64,000 nt of DNA from Candidatus Manganitrophus sp. (GTDB taxonomy: Bacteria > Nitrospirota > Nitrospiria > SBBL01 > Manganitrophaceae), in NCBI GenBank assembly GCA_028865235.1, contig CP114561.1, forward strand, positions 2,314,001 through 2,378,000, given 5' to 3'. Below, one piece after another: positions 1 through 9,330 of the stretch (the stretch's first letter is position 1; each line of letters opens with the position of its first letter). The translations under genes were made by a program, and so were the position numbers. Below the pieces are notes generated by a model. That model was not told the DNA's origin, searched no databases, and saw nothing but the letters and a program-made list of their open reading frames with translations.

Positions 1-1799
1 GGGCGAAGCACCTCGCAAGCCTCTACCTCGACGATTTGGCGGATCTGATCCAGGGAACGGTAGCGCCCCACTTCGGCCTCAGCCGGTATGCAGAGCGGAT
101 CGCCACCTCGGCCGCCTCGTACGACCCGATCCACCAAGCGCTCAACGCGCCGCCGGGGCTGATCGATCAGATGCTGGAAGAGGTCCTACGACCCCATCTG
201 GAAACGCATCGGCCCGCGCTGGTCGGGATCACAATCCCCTTTCCCGGAAATCTCTACGGCGCGCTTCGGGCGGCGGCCGCCGTCCGGAAATGGAATCCGC
301 GGGTGAAGATCGCGCTCGGCGGCGGCTTCGTCAACACCGAGCTGCGCGAGCTGGCCGAGCCGCGCCTGTTCGACTTCGTCGACGTGGTCACGCTGGACGG
401 CGGCGAGCGTCCGCTGCTGGCGCTGATCGAGCACCTCGAGGGCCGGCGTTCGCGGGAACGACTGGTGCCGCAGTTTCTTCGTGAGCGAGGGGACGGTACG
501 CTACGTCCACGTTCCCCGGAACCCGACATCCCGTTCGAGCAGACCGGCACGCCGACCTGGGACGGGCTGCCGCTGCGCCGCTACCTCTCGCTGCTGGACA
601 TGCTCAACCCCATGCATCGCCTCTGGAGCGACGGGCGCTGGAACAAGCTCACCGTCGCCCACGGCTGCTACTGGAAGAAGTGCAGCTTCTGCGACGTCGG
701 CCTCGACTACATCTCGCGCTACGAGGCGGCGAGCGCCGCGACGCTGGTCGACCGCATCGAGGCCATCGTCGCGGAGACCGGCCAGACCGGCTTCCACTTC
801 GTCGACGAGGCCGCGCCGCCCAAGGCGCGCCTCGCCGATCTGGCGCTGGCACTGCTCGAGCGGGGGCGGTCGATCTCGTGGTGGGGCAACATCCGCTTCG
901 AGAAGAGCTTTCAACCCCGGGCTCGCCGAGGAACTCGCCGAGAGCGGCTGCATCGCCGTGACCGGCGGGCTGGAGGTCGCCTCCGACCGCCTGCTGGCGC
1001 TGATGAAGAAGGGCGTCTCGGTCGAGCAGGTGGCGCGCGTGACGCGCGGCTTCTCCGAGGCCGGCATCCTGGTACACGCCTACCTGATGTACGGCTTTCC
1101 GACCGAGACCGCCAAAGAGACGGTCGAGAGCCTGGAACGGGTGCGGCAGCTTTTTTCGGCGGGGGTCATTCAATCGGCCTTCTGGCATCGGTTTACCGCC
1201 ACCCGCCACAGCCCGGTGGGACTGAATCCGGACGCGTACGGCATCACGATCGCCGGACCGGCGCCCGGGCCTTTCGCCAACAATGATTTGATCCATCTCG
1301 ATCCGGCCGGGTGCGACCCCGCCCCCTTCGGTCCGGGGCTGGCGAAGGCGATCTACAATTATATGCACGGCGTCGGATTGGAGACCGGTGTCCGGCGCTG
1401 GTTCGACTTTCCCACACCGAAGCCGAACGTTCCCGCCGATCTGATCGCGCAGGCGCTCGCCTCCCTCCGTCCACCCGAGAAGATCTGGAGCGGCGGCTGG
1501 TTTGGCTCGGGGGGACACCGCTCCTCCGGCCGCTCCGGACCCAGAAAAGGGCCGGGCAGGTTTCCCTGATCTTTCCCGGATGGGAAGAAGACGGGGAGAT
1601 TCGGCTTGATCCGCCGGTCGCCGGATGGTGCCGCGATCTCCTCGATCAATCCCGGCCCCGCGGAAGAAAGGGAGCCCCCTTCATCCGGCTTTCGGAGGCG
1701 GCGGAGCGGTATCCCGCTTCAGCAGGCCAATCCTTCTCAAAATTTCTGCAAAGTCGTCCCTGGCGGACCCTCCGCGCCGCCGGGCTCCTTCTCATTTAA
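1..1799 (+). CDS. B12-binding-type radical SAM protein, 5' truncated, two frame breaks
   Basis: The reading frame is already open at base 3, so the start lies outside the window; about 598 residues are visible. The N-terminal part resembles the cobalamin-binding Rossmann region of B12-binding radical SAM proteins (GITIPFPGNLYGALRAA, then LGGGFVNTEL). The radical SAM 4Fe-4S motif is CYWKKCSFC, encoded near 666-692, followed by SAM-binding-like segments (TGGLEVASDRLL). The frame moves at the T run 909-911 (one extra base) and returns at the G run 1509-1514 (one lost base); joining the three pieces gives one continuous family-like protein. The substrate cannot be predicted. Bases about 300-1100 use a more CTG/GCC/CGC-rich codon style than the downstream genes. 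Confidence 0.75.
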
Positions 1800-1847
1800 G
1801 ATCAGCTCTCCTTCTTCCGGATCAGTAGACCCACCTCTTTAGGGTGA

Positions 1848-1876
1848 TTGTTCCGGCCGGTTTCTTTCCATACGAT
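1848..1876 (+). promoter_or_regulatory. Sigma-70-type promoter of first HHE gene
   Basis: TTGTTC at 1848-1853 and TACGAT at 1871-1876 are separated by 17 bases and lie 35 bases before the gene. The same block (GGGTGATTGTT, then TACGATGA) recurs upstream of the second HHE gene, which supports function. Confidence 0.5.
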
Positions 1877-1910
1877 GAAGGGATGATCCGGAATTGCATG
1901 AGGAGAAGAG

Positions 1911-2348
1911 ATGATGAAGGCGACGGAACTGCTTCAGGAAGATCACGAGAAGATGCGAAACCTGCTTGAGAGGCTCCGATCGGCGCGGGACAAAGAAGAG
2001 CTTCTCTCGAAAGTGGAGAAGGAAATCAGGATTCACGCTCAGTTGGAGGAAGCCCTTTTCTACCCGGCCGTCAGGGATGTGGACGGCGCCTGGGTCGATT
2101 CGGCGCTGGACGCGCACCAGCAGGTCGATGAATTGCTGGAGGATTTGATCGATGCCGTCGAAGAAGAAGAGGAATTTGAGCAGAAGCTGAACGAATTGGA
2201 AGAGCACCTCAATGCGCATATAGACGACGAGGAGGTCAGAATATTTCCCCAAATAGAAGAGCAGTTGGAAGAGCAACTGAACGAACTCGGCTCCCAAATC
2301 GGCCAAATGCGGAGCGATCTCGAAGAGGAGTGGAGGGAAGCGGCCTGA
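1911..2348 (+). CDS. Hemerythrin HHE cation-binding domain protein (copy 1)
   Basis: A 145-residue, highly charged helical protein with the HHE ligand pattern: EDHEKM near residue 11, IHAQLEEALFYP near 44, DAHQQVDELL near 69 and HLNAHIDDEE near 100. The family binds a diiron centre and acts in oxygen, nitric oxide or iron handling in the cytoplasm; the exact role here is unknown. An AGGAG at 1901-1905 serves ATG 1911 or ATG 1914; 1914 matches the MKATELL start of the paralogue. The C-terminal third is an acidic coiled coil. It is about 49 percent similar by eye to the next gene, an evident duplication. Confidence 0.85.
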   Translation: MMKATELLQEDHEKMRNLLERLRSARDKEELLSKVEKEIRIHAQLEEALFYPAVRDVDGAWVDSALDAHQQVDELLEDLIDAVEEEEEFEQKLNELEEHLNAHIDDEEVRIFPQIEEQLEEQLNELGSQIGQMRSDLEEEWREAA

Positions 2349-2432
2349 GCGGGAAATGTGATTATCGCCAGTCGCTTCTAGGGGGAAAACCGCCTCGCTC
2401 TTTTGAATGGGTCCTCCTCTCCCATCGGGTGA

Positions 2433-2462
2433 TTGTTTTGCCCGTGCCCCTTTTCGTACGAT
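2433..2462 (+). promoter_or_regulatory. Sigma-70-type promoter of second HHE gene
   Basis: TTGTTT at 2433-2438 and TACGAT at 2457-2462, 18-base spacer, inside a block conserved with the promoter of the upstream paralogue (GGGTGATTGTT at 2427-2437). Confidence 0.5.
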
Positions 2463-2496
2463 GAGAACGGGCTTCAGAAATGAAAGGAGAGATCTT

Positions 2497-2931
2497 ATGA
2501 AAGCAACGGAACTGCTCATCGAAGATCACAAAACCGTGAAAGACTTAATTCAGGAATTGAAATCCGCTAAAGACAAGGGAGATCTTCTCGTCAGGCTCGA
2601 GAATGAGATCCAATTGCACACCCAATCGGAGGAGCAGATTTTTTATCCTGCGATGAGGGAGTATGATAACGAACTGGTGGAGCACTCCATCGAGGAGCAC
2701 CAGCAGGTCGATCAAATATTGACCGATCTGGTCGGCCTGACCGGGAAAGATAAAAATTTCAAGAAGAAACTTTCCGAGCTGGAGAAGGCCCTCGGTGATC
2801 ATATCGAAGAAGAGGAGGGAAAGCTCTTTCCCGAGGCGGAGGAAAATCTCGGGGATCAGCTGGATCGACTCGGGGAGCAGATTGAGAATTTAAAGAGAGA
2901 TCTCAGCGCCGGCGGAAGAATGGCCGCTTAA
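2497..2931 (+). CDS. Hemerythrin HHE cation-binding domain protein (copy 2)
   Basis: A 144-residue paralogue of the preceding gene, starting MKATELL after a clear AAGGAGAG ribosome binding site (2484-2491). Ligand-type residues are kept: EDHKTVKDL, LHTQSEEQIFYP, EEHQQVDQIL and LGDHIEEEE. The tail is again an acidic/basic coiled coil. It has its own promoter, so the two copies can be expressed separately. The family binds iron; the physiological ligand cannot be told from sequence. Confidence 0.85.
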   Translation: MKATELLIEDHKTVKDLIQELKSAKDKGDLLVRLENEIQLHTQSEEQIFYPAMREYDNELVEHSIEEHQQVDQILTDLVGLTGKDKNFKKKLSELEKALGDHIEEEEGKLFPEAEENLGDQLDRLGEQIENLKRDLSAGGRMAA

Positions 2932-2950
2932 ATCGGCTGAGAAATCGATA

Positions 2951-2988
2951 AAACGGCCGGAATCGCGCCGAGCGGTTCGGCCGTTTTT
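2951..2988. terminator. Bidirectional rho-independent terminator
   Basis: AAACGGCCG (2951-2959) pairs with CGGCCGTTT (2978-2986). It has a T run on the plus side and the matching A run on the minus side, and sits between convergent genes ending at 2931 (+) and 2988 (-). Confidence 0.8.
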
Positions 2989-3356
2989 CATTTAACCGAC
3001 GCGGAGGACCAGACGGCATCGAACTCCCGCCCGTCGAAGCCGACGGTGACCCGCTTTCCGTCGGTGACGATCGGCCGCTTGATTAATCTTCCATTCGACG
3101 CCAACATCCGGACGATCTCCCCCTCGGAAAGCTCCTTGACCTTTTCCTTCATGTTCATTTCCCGGTATACTACCCCGCTCCGGTTGAGAAAATCGGTATA
3201 CGGACGCCCGCTCTTTTTGATCAGGTCGGCCAACTCTTTCGCCGACGGAGGATCGGTGGTGAGATCGATCTCCTTCAAGAGATACCCCTGCGCCGTGAGA
3301 TGTTTTTTGGCCTTGATACAGGTGCTGCATTTGGCGTAGTGATAAAAGGTCAGCAT
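2988..3356 (-). CDS. ArsC/Spx/MgsR family thioredoxin-fold protein
   Basis: A 122-residue protein with the N-terminal CxxC redox motif (YAKCSTCIKAKK, residues 7-18) and the family signature RPYTDFLNRSG, IVRMLASNGRLIKRP and GF-D. These are typical of Spx/MgsR-like arsenate-reductase-fold proteins rather than of glutaredoxin-linked ArsC. The start MLTFYHYAKC follows AAGGAGAGAATC. The longer in-frame upstream extension is not family-like. Arsenate reduction and transcriptional (Spx-like) roles cannot be separated here; no ars genes are adjacent. Confidence 0.8.
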   Translation of the reverse strand: MLTFYHYAKCSTCIKAKKHLTAQGYLLKEIDLTTDPPSAKELADLIKKSGRPYTDFLNRSGVVYREMNMKEKVKELSEGEIVRMLASNGRLIKRPIVTDGKRVTVGFDGREFDAVWSSASVK

Positions 3357-3466
3357 GATTCTCTCCTTCTGATCGGGGATGAGGAAGAGGACTATACCAT
3401 AACGTTCCGGCAAAACCAAAGCGATTTGCTTGACTTCTGTTTTGAATCCGAGTTATTTTTACCTCC

Positions 3467-4015
3467 ATGCGGTGGGGACTCATCGGAATTCTCTTTTTCT
3501 TCATGATGACCGGTTGCGCCGGGGTTCAAAAAGCAGATCGGGTCGATCCGGTAATCAGCCGGAAAGTCCCCGCGCGCCAACGGGTGGTGAAGACCGCCCA
3601 TCATTTTCTGGGAACACCGTATCGCTTCGGCGGCACGACCCCGGCGGAGGGGTTTGATTGCAGCGGGTATGTCGCCTATGTTTTCTCCCGGTCGGTGGGC
3701 CTGAGCCTTCCGCGCGTCACCGGCGCGCAAATTAAAAAAGGCCGGCCGGTCCCCGGCGGCCAGCTCCTGCCGGCCGATCTGGTCTTCTTCAGAATCAGCA
3801 GGTGGCAGCCGCTTCATGTCGGGATTTATATAGGAGGGAACAAATTTATTCATGCCCCCAGCGGAGGCGGAGAGGTGAGGGTGGAGCGCCTCGATCATCC
3901 CTACTGGAAGCCGCGTTATCGGACGGCGCGCCGCCTCCTTCCCCCCTTTCCTGAAAAGGCGTCGGCGCGCCCGGCGACCTTCTCCTTCGTCGATGGAGTA
4001 TTCATTGGCCCCTGA
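3467..4015 (+). CDS. NlpC/P60 family cell-wall peptidase lipoprotein
   Basis: A 182-residue protein with a short signal peptide ending in a lipobox (MMTGC at about residues 13-17), hence an outer- or inner-membrane lipoprotein. The P60 catalytic triad is visible: Cys in FDCSGYVAY (near residue 64), His in LHVGIYIGG (near 117) and a polar third residue in FIHAPSGGG (near 128). The family hydrolyses gamma-D-glutamyl-diaminopimelate or related peptidoglycan bonds. The 3' end overlaps the EVE gene by 23 bases, so translation may be coupled. Confidence 0.88.
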   Translation: MRWGLIGILFFFMMTGCAGVQKADRVDPVISRKVPARQRVVKTAHHFLGTPYRFGGTTPAEGFDCSGYVAYVFSRSVGLSLPRVTGAQIKKGRPVPGGQLLPADLVFFRISRWQPLHVGIYIGGNKFIHAPSGGGEVRVERLDHPYWKPRYRTARRLLPPFPEKASARPATFSFVDGVFIGP

Positions 4016-4478
4016 AAAACAATATTGGTTGATGAAGTCGGAGCCGAACACCTACTCCATCGATGATTTGAAGCGCGATCGGACGACCTACTGGTCGGGG
4101 GTTCGGAATTATCAGGCGCGAAATTTCATGCGGGATCAGATGCGGGTCGGCGACGGCGTCTTCTTCTATCACAGCAATGTCGAACCGGTCGGCATCGCCG
4201 GAATCGCCGAAGTCATCAAGGCCGGTTATCCCGATCATACCGCCTGGGATCCGAAAAATAAATATTACGACCCCCAAAGTCTGTCGAGTCAGCCGGTTTG
4301 GTTCATGGTCGATCTTCGGTTTAAAAAAGCATGCCGGGAGGTGATTACCCTAAAAAGGTTGAAGGAGATCCCGGCGTTGAAATCGATGATAGTCCTTCGA
4401 AAAGGAAACCGGCTCTCCATTACACCGGTGACTCCCGAAGAGTGGGAGATCATCACGAGACTGCCAGAATGGTCTTAA
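3993..4478 (+). CDS. EVE domain-containing protein
   Basis: A 161-residue protein that is almost entirely an EVE domain (PUA-like fold): YWLMKSEPNTYSIDDL at the N terminus, GVRNYQARNFMRDQMRVGD, HSNVEPVGIAGIAEV and YDPKS-like YYDPQSLSS. EVE proteins bind modified bases and are often found with restriction or stress genes; the stand-alone form is widespread in Proteobacteria and Nitrospirota. It overlaps the P60 gene. No specific ligand can be assigned. Confidence 0.88.
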   Translation: MEYSLAPEKQYWLMKSEPNTYSIDDLKRDRTTYWSGVRNYQARNFMRDQMRVGDGVFFYHSNVEPVGIAGIAEVIKAGYPDHTAWDPKNKYYDPQSLSSQPVWFMVDLRFKKACREVITLKRLKEIPALKSMIVLRKGNRLSITPVTPEEWEIITRLPEWS

Positions 4479-4581
4479 TAGCGAGAATGAAAGGGGATTT
4501 TTCCTCCCGCGTCCTTCGGTATTTCTCCCCTTCGACTTGTTCCGACCACCTTTTTTCTTAGATAACTTTACCTCTTTCCTC

Positions 4582-4614
4582 CCCTTCTCGATTTTCTTTT
4601 TCAGTCGAGAAGGG
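4582..4614. repeat. Perfect 10-bp inverted repeat
   Basis: CCCTTCTCGA (4582-4591) and TCGAGAAGGG (4605-4614) form a stem with a 13-base loop between the EVE gene and the REC-AraC gene. It lacks a T run on the plus strand, so it may be a weak terminator, a processing hairpin or an operator. Confidence 0.5.
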
Positions 4615-4688
4615 AGAATTTGGCTTCCCCACGTTTGGATTCATCGGGTATAATAAAGCTTGAAATCATCCTGTATAGGAATAAACCC

Positions 4689-5480
4689 ATGGCCCTGACA
4701 GACTTAGAAGCAAAAGAGATCGCCACCCTCGGACCCGATCCCCACAAGAAAACCATCTTGGCGGTGGATGACGATGCATCGGTCCTGCAGTCGTTGGAGA
4801 TCATCCTCCAAGACAAATATCAGCTGATCAAGAAAGAGAAAGCAGACGATGCCCTTCGCGTTGTCCAGGAGAGAAGGGATCTCGATCTGATCATCCTCGA
4901 TTATCGCCTGGGAGAGACCGACGGCGTGACCCTCTACCGAAGGATCCGCCAGATCGACCGGGTGGTCCCGATCCTCTTTACCAGCGCATACGGCACCAAA
5001 GAGCTGCTGACGCAGTTGTTGGATGTGCGCGCCAACGGCTTTATCGACAAGCCGTGGAATCTTGATCAACTAGAACAAAAAATCGCCCGCCTCCTCAGCT
5101 CCGATCCCTTCGAGCGGGTGCACCGGAATCTTAAAATCGACTTCGATCATCTCTCGCTGAAAATGCGCCGCGCGGTGCAATACATCGATCGGCACTACAG
5201 CTCGCCGGAGCTTTCGCTGGAGGAGATCGGCCAGGCGGTTTCGCTTCATCCGAAATATCTTTCGGCCTCGTTTAAAAAAGAGTGCGGCGTCGGTTTTCAC
5301 GATTATCTCACCGCCATCCGGATCGACCGCGCGATTCAGCTCCTCAAAGATCCGCATCGAACAATCAAAGAGATCAGCTGCGAGGTCGGCTTCTCGGAGC
5401 AAGGCTATTTCAGCAAAGTCTTCCTGAGCAAGATGGGGAAATCCCCCTCCGACTACCGCACACAATTCCAAACCAAATAG
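4689..5480 (+). CDS. Response regulator: REC domain plus AraC-type DNA-binding domain
   Basis: A 263-residue protein. Residues about 20-140 are a receiver: DDD acidic pocket (LAVDDDASVLQ), phospho-acceptor Asp in LIILDYRLGETDG, Thr/Ser in LFTSAYG and Lys in IDKPW. Residues about 160-262 hold two AraC-type helix-turn-helices (SLEEIGQAVSLHPKYLS; TIKEISCEVGFSEQGYFSKVF). A consensus TATAAT lies at 4649-4654. The start MALTDLEAKE at 4689 follows AGGAATAA. No histidine kinase gene is adjacent, so its partner is elsewhere. Confidence 0.88.
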   Translation: MALTDLEAKEIATLGPDPHKKTILAVDDDASVLQSLEIILQDKYQLIKKEKADDALRVVQERRDLDLIILDYRLGETDGVTLYRRIRQIDRVVPILFTSAYGTKELLTQLLDVRANGFIDKPWNLDQLEQKIARLLSSDPFERVHRNLKIDFDHLSLKMRRAVQYIDRHYSSPELSLEEIGQAVSLHPKYLSASFKKECGVGFHDYLTAIRIDRAIQLLKDPHRTIKEISCEVGFSEQGYFSKVFLSKMGKSPSDYRTQFQTK

Positions 5481-5493
5481 ATCGCCTTCCGGC

Positions 5494-5522
5494 TTGCCCT
5501 CGGCACCGGTCTGTCTTATAAT
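5494..5522 (+). promoter_or_regulatory. Sigma-70 promoter of the aminopeptidase gene
   Basis: TTGCCC (5494-5499), a 17-base spacer and TATAAT (5517-5522). It lies directly before the inverted repeat 5533-5586 and about 105 bases before the start codon. Confidence 0.6.
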
Positions 5523-5532
5523 GACGAGACAT

Positions 5533-5586
5533 GTGAGGCGTTAGGAGTAAGATTTAACTCTTTTGACTTGACCCCTAACGCCTCAC
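5533..5586. repeat. Perfect 13-bp inverted repeat in aminopeptidase leader
   Basis: GTGAGGCGTTAGG (5533-5545) and CCTAACGCCTCAC (5574-5586) pair perfectly around a 28-base loop, and CGCCTCAC occurs once more at 5593-5600. The transcript from the promoter at 5494-5522 would carry this stem in its 5' leader. It may be a dispersed intergenic repeat. Confidence 0.6.
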
Positions 5587-5627
5587 CCTTTACGCCTCAC
5601 GTCATTTTATCTTTAGACAGGAGATCT

Positions 5628-8224
5628 ATGAGCCCATTGATCGAAGGACGCCTGCCGGGGCGGGTCCGGCCTGAGCTGTACCATCTTCGACTCACCGTTG
5701 TTCCTGAGGAGCGTCGGTTCGAGGGGGAGGTGACGATTGAGATTCAGGTGGCGGAGCCGACCGATGCCGTCACCCTCCATGCCTTGGAGCTGGAGGTTTC
5801 TCAAGCGACGGGGGGAAGAAACGGTGCGCCTCTTCCGGCCCGCGTCTCCGCCGATCCTCCTTCCGAAACGATCACCCTCCATTTCCCCGAAGCGATCCCG
5901 GCCGGACCGGCCGCGTTGCAGCTTCGGTTTTCGGGCAAACTGAACCGGCAGCTTCGCGGCCTCTATGAAGCGCAGGCCGGCGGCGAGACCTACGCCTTCA
6001 CGCAGTTCGAGGCGACCGACGCCCGCCGGATGTTTCCCTCTTTCGATGAGCCGGGGCTGAAGGCGCGGTTTCGCCTCACCGTCACGATTCCCATACATCT
6101 GACCGCCCTCTCGAACATGCCGGTGGTTGATCAGAAGGCCGACGGAAAAATGAAGACGGTCGCCTTCGATGAAACGCCGGTCATGTCGACCTACCTCCTC
6201 GCCTTGGCGGTCGCGCGCCTGGAATCGAAGGAGATCGAGGTGGCCGGAACCCGCGTCGCCCTCTGGACGGTGCCGGGCCAGCTTCACCTCGGCGATTTTG
6301 CTCTGAAAGTGACCTCGGCGGTCCTCCCCCTCCTGAACGATTATTTCGACCTCCCCTACCCCTATCCCAAACTCGATCTCGTCAGCGTTCCCGACTTCGC
6401 CATGGGGGCGATGGAGAACTGGGGGGCGATCTTCTTCCGCGACTCCCGCCTCTTGCTCGATGAAACGCTCGCCTCCACCGGGACCCAGCGGGGGGTCGCC
6501 AATGTCATCACCCACGAAATCGTCCACCAATGGTTCGGCAACCTGGTGACGATGGCGTGGTGGGACGATCTCTGGCTGAATGAAGCGTTTGCCACCTGGC
6601 TGGCGGTGAAGATCGTCGATCAGTGGCGGCCGGAGTGGAACTCCTGGGTGGAGTTTCAACAGGAGAAGCAGATTCCCCTCGGTGTCGATGCGTTGCAGAG
6701 CACCCGGCCGATTCAGGCGAAGGTGACCAGCGCGGCGCAAATTGAAGAGATGTTCGACGCGTTGACCTACGAGAAGGGGGCCGCCTGTCTTCGGATGATC
6801 GAGCAGTTCTTGGGAGAGGAGGCCTTCAGAAAAGGGATTCGCGACTATATGAAGGCGCACCAGTACAAAAACACCGCCTCGTCCGATCTTTGGACCGCCT
6901 TGGAAGCGGCCTCCGGCCAGCCGGTTTCGGCGATCGCCAAAGATTGGTTTACCCAACCGGGCTTCCCCCTTATTTCTCTGGAGGCTTCCGAGAGCCAGTT
7001 CCGGAATCTTACGGTCGAGCAGCGGCGGTTCTTCGCGGCCGGCCGCGCCGTCGGGGAGGCTTCCCCGCTTCTCTGGTCGGTCCCTTTTACTTTGAAATAC
7101 GAAGATGACACCGGTCTTCAGACCCACCGGGTGCTTCTCAAGAACCGGGTCACCCCGGTCCCCCTTCCCGGAAATGGGGCGGTCCGCTGGGTCTACGGGA
7201 ATGCAGAGGAGAGGGGCTTTTTCCGGACCGAATACAACCGTCCCCTCCGAGACGCCCTTCAGCCGATCGCGACGACGGCCCTCTCCGCCCCGGAGCGGAT
7301 TGGATTTTTGAATCATCTCTGGGCCCTGAGCGTCAGCGGCGATCTCTCGATCGTGACCTTCATGGAGATGCTCGTCCGGTTCAAGGGGGATGCAACCCGT
7401 GTTGTGGTCGAGGCGGCGGCGGGATACTTCGAGACCCTTTCGAATCAGCTGGTGATGCCGAAGGATCGGCCGAAGTTTCAGGCGCTCGTGAAGGAGTTCT
7501 TCGAGTCGGTCTGGAAGGAGGTCGGCTGGGACCCGGCGCCCGGGGAGGATGATGAGCGGCGGCTCACCCGCGCCGCCGCCCTCTGGGCGATGGGGGCGCT
7601 GGCGCAGGATGAAGAGATTCTCTCGGAGCTCCCCGGCGGTGGACACGGTATCAGGCGAAGCCGACCTCGATCGATCCGACCCTGACCACCCCCCTCGTTC
7701 GGTTGACCGCCCGGACCGACGGCGGCTCCGGATTCGACCGCTTCGTCCAGAAATTCAAAACCGCCGCGACCCCCGAAGATCGCGACCGGTACCTCTTGGC
7801 GCTGGCCGATTTTGCCAAGCCCGATCTGGCCCGGAAGCTCTTGGAGTTTTCTCTTTCGGAAGAGGTCCGCTCGCAGGACGTCTGGAAGCCGGTTCGGTAT
7901 CTGCTCGCCAACCCGACGGCGCAGGAGGAGGCGTGGAATTTCATCAAAGCCCGCTGGCAGCCGCTGCGCCAGAAGGGGGGGAGCGTCGGCGCCATGCGGA
8001 TTATCCAGGGAACCCGCGCCTTGTGGCGTGACGCGTGGTACCAGGAGATCGAGGCTTTCTTCAGCGACCCGGCCAACCGGGTCGCCGCCGCCGAACGGGC
8101 GCTGGCGCAGACGCTGGAGTTCATGCAGATCGGCATCCGCTTCAAAGAGCGCCAGCTAATCCCCCTCTCCCGCTGGCTTCAGGAGCGTGGGAGTGGGACC
8201 AAGCCGCTGATCCGGCAGTTTTGA
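5628..8224 (+). CDS. M1 family zinc aminopeptidase (aminopeptidase N-like), one frame break
   Basis: About 865 residues after repair. The family exopeptidase motif GAMENWGAI lies near residue 260. The zinc site HEIVHQWFGN plus downstream NEAFATW (HExxH-18-E) is near 300-325. A C-terminal ERAP1-like helical domain follows (KDWFTQPGFPLISL, then helical repeats). The start ATG 5628 follows CAGGAGATCT. The frame is lost at the C run 7631-7634 (one base missing); the following frame continues the family C terminus to LIRQF. The enzyme removes N-terminal residues from peptides. No signal peptide is seen, so it is probably cytoplasmic. Confidence 0.88.
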
Positions 8225-8225
8225 T

Positions 8226-8256
8226 CGCTGAAAATCTTGCAGACCTCTTTTCAGCG
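8226..8256 (+). terminator. Hairpin after the aminopeptidase gene
   Basis: CGCTGAAAA (8226-8234) and TTTTCAGCG (8248-8256) form a perfect 9-bp stem immediately after the stop codon. No T run follows, so it could terminate weakly or protect the 3' end. Confidence 0.4.
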
Positions 8257-8529
8257 GTGATTTCGTCTACGCCACTGTATGTGCTTTGAACAATGTCGTT
8301 CCTTCGCTTCACTCAAAAGCGAAAGGCGGTTTCCCCTCGCTGCACCAACACCCCTCCATCGGGCGATTCTTCTCTACTCCTTTTGGAAGAATTGCCAACC
8401 CCCGAATAAAATGTCTAAGCTGAGTTATAGATGGACCTTATTGCAGCGGCCGCTTTCGGCTGAGTTAGACCTTGTCTCCCCGCCGGAGCAATGAGAGGCC
8501 ATCTAATAGACATACACATGGAGGAGATC
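8257..8529. other. Intergenic stretch without recognised gene
   Basis: Apart from a 7-bp hairpin (TTCGCTT 8304-8310 with AAGCGAA 8318-8324), nothing convincing is seen; short open frames here have no ribosome sites or family features. It probably contains the promoter for the lipoprotein at 8530. Confidence 0.4.
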
Positions 8530-9069
8530 ATGATTCAAAATCAAAATCGTCACCTTAATTCGCTGAAGTGGATGGGAGGTTTCTTCTCTCTTTTCCTGTT
8601 GGCGGCATGCGCTACCGAGAATGTCCGGGTCGAAGAAGTTGCCGAGAAACCGGGGGATCACATCGGAGAACAGGTAAAGGTCCAGGGGGAGATTGAAGAG
8701 TCCTATGGAAATAGGGCATTCACCATTGAAGATAATGAGGGAGGAAAGATTTTTGTCATTGCGGAGCATCCCCTTTCAGTGACACAAGATCTGAAAGGAA
8801 AAAACGTGGAGGTGACCGGAACGGTCCACCGATTCGACCGAGGCGAGATTGAGCGGGATCTTGAGACCGAATTCGATTCGGAGGTGACAGAAAACATTGA
8901 AGAAGGAGACCCGGTGATTGTCGCCAGAGAGGTGATCGGGGATGAAGAGGAATTCGAAGGAATGGGCGGAGGCCGCAATCTTGTCGACGAACCGGGTTTG
9001 GACAATGAGTTCATGGACCCAAAGAATGAACTCTTTGTGCCGAACACCGATGAAGAACCGAGTCGGTAG
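8530..9069 (+). CDS. Lipoprotein with OB-fold-like domain, unknown function
   Basis: A 179-residue protein with a signal peptide and lipobox (FLLAAC, Cys near residue 25). Residues about 35-110 look like a small beta-barrel: GEQVKVQGEIEES, AFTIEDNEGGKIFVI and KNVEVTGTVHRFDRGEIE, the pattern of bacterial OB-fold envelope proteins. The C-terminal 60 residues are acidic and disordered. ATG 8530 is chosen because GGAGG stands 5 bases before it; two upstream in-frame starts lack this. It is monocistronic and ends in a strong terminator. Confidence 0.75.
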   Translation: MIQNQNRHLNSLKWMGGFFSLFLLAACATENVRVEEVAEKPGDHIGEQVKVQGEIEESYGNRAFTIEDNEGGKIFVIAEHPLSVTQDLKGKNVEVTGTVHRFDRGEIERDLETEFDSEVTENIEEGDPVIVAREVIGDEEEFEGMGGGRNLVDEPGLDNEFMDPKNELFVPNTDEEPSR

Positions 9070-9112
9070 ATCCCGTTTGTAAATGATGTCTTATCCGCAG
9101 GCATCAGTCAGT

Positions 9113-9168
9113 CCCCGCCGGCGACCGTCCGATATTGTAGGGCGAACCGCCGGCGGGGAAAGGTTTTT
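9113..9168 (+). terminator. Rho-independent terminator
   Basis: CCCCGCCGGCG (9113-9123) pairs perfectly with CGCCGGCGGGG (9148-9158), followed by AAAGG and five T. It closes the lipoprotein transcript. Confidence 0.85.
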
Positions 9169-9330
9169 CAATGAGTTAATGATCTATCCCAGGCTGTTCT
9201 GATCGGAGAGCCCTGTTTTTTACCGACGTATTTACACTTCAAGCGCACCCCCCGGTTCCCTCATTGTTTAAGGTGGCATTTTCCCTCAAAAAGGAGTAAA
9301 ATAAACCAAAACTTTTTGAGAAAGGGCGCA

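Noticed and set aside
5613..7646. Long antisense open frame opposite the M1 aminopeptidase
   Set aside because: It is a shadow of GC-biased codons; the plus strand carries all catalytic motifs, and the antisense product has no family features.
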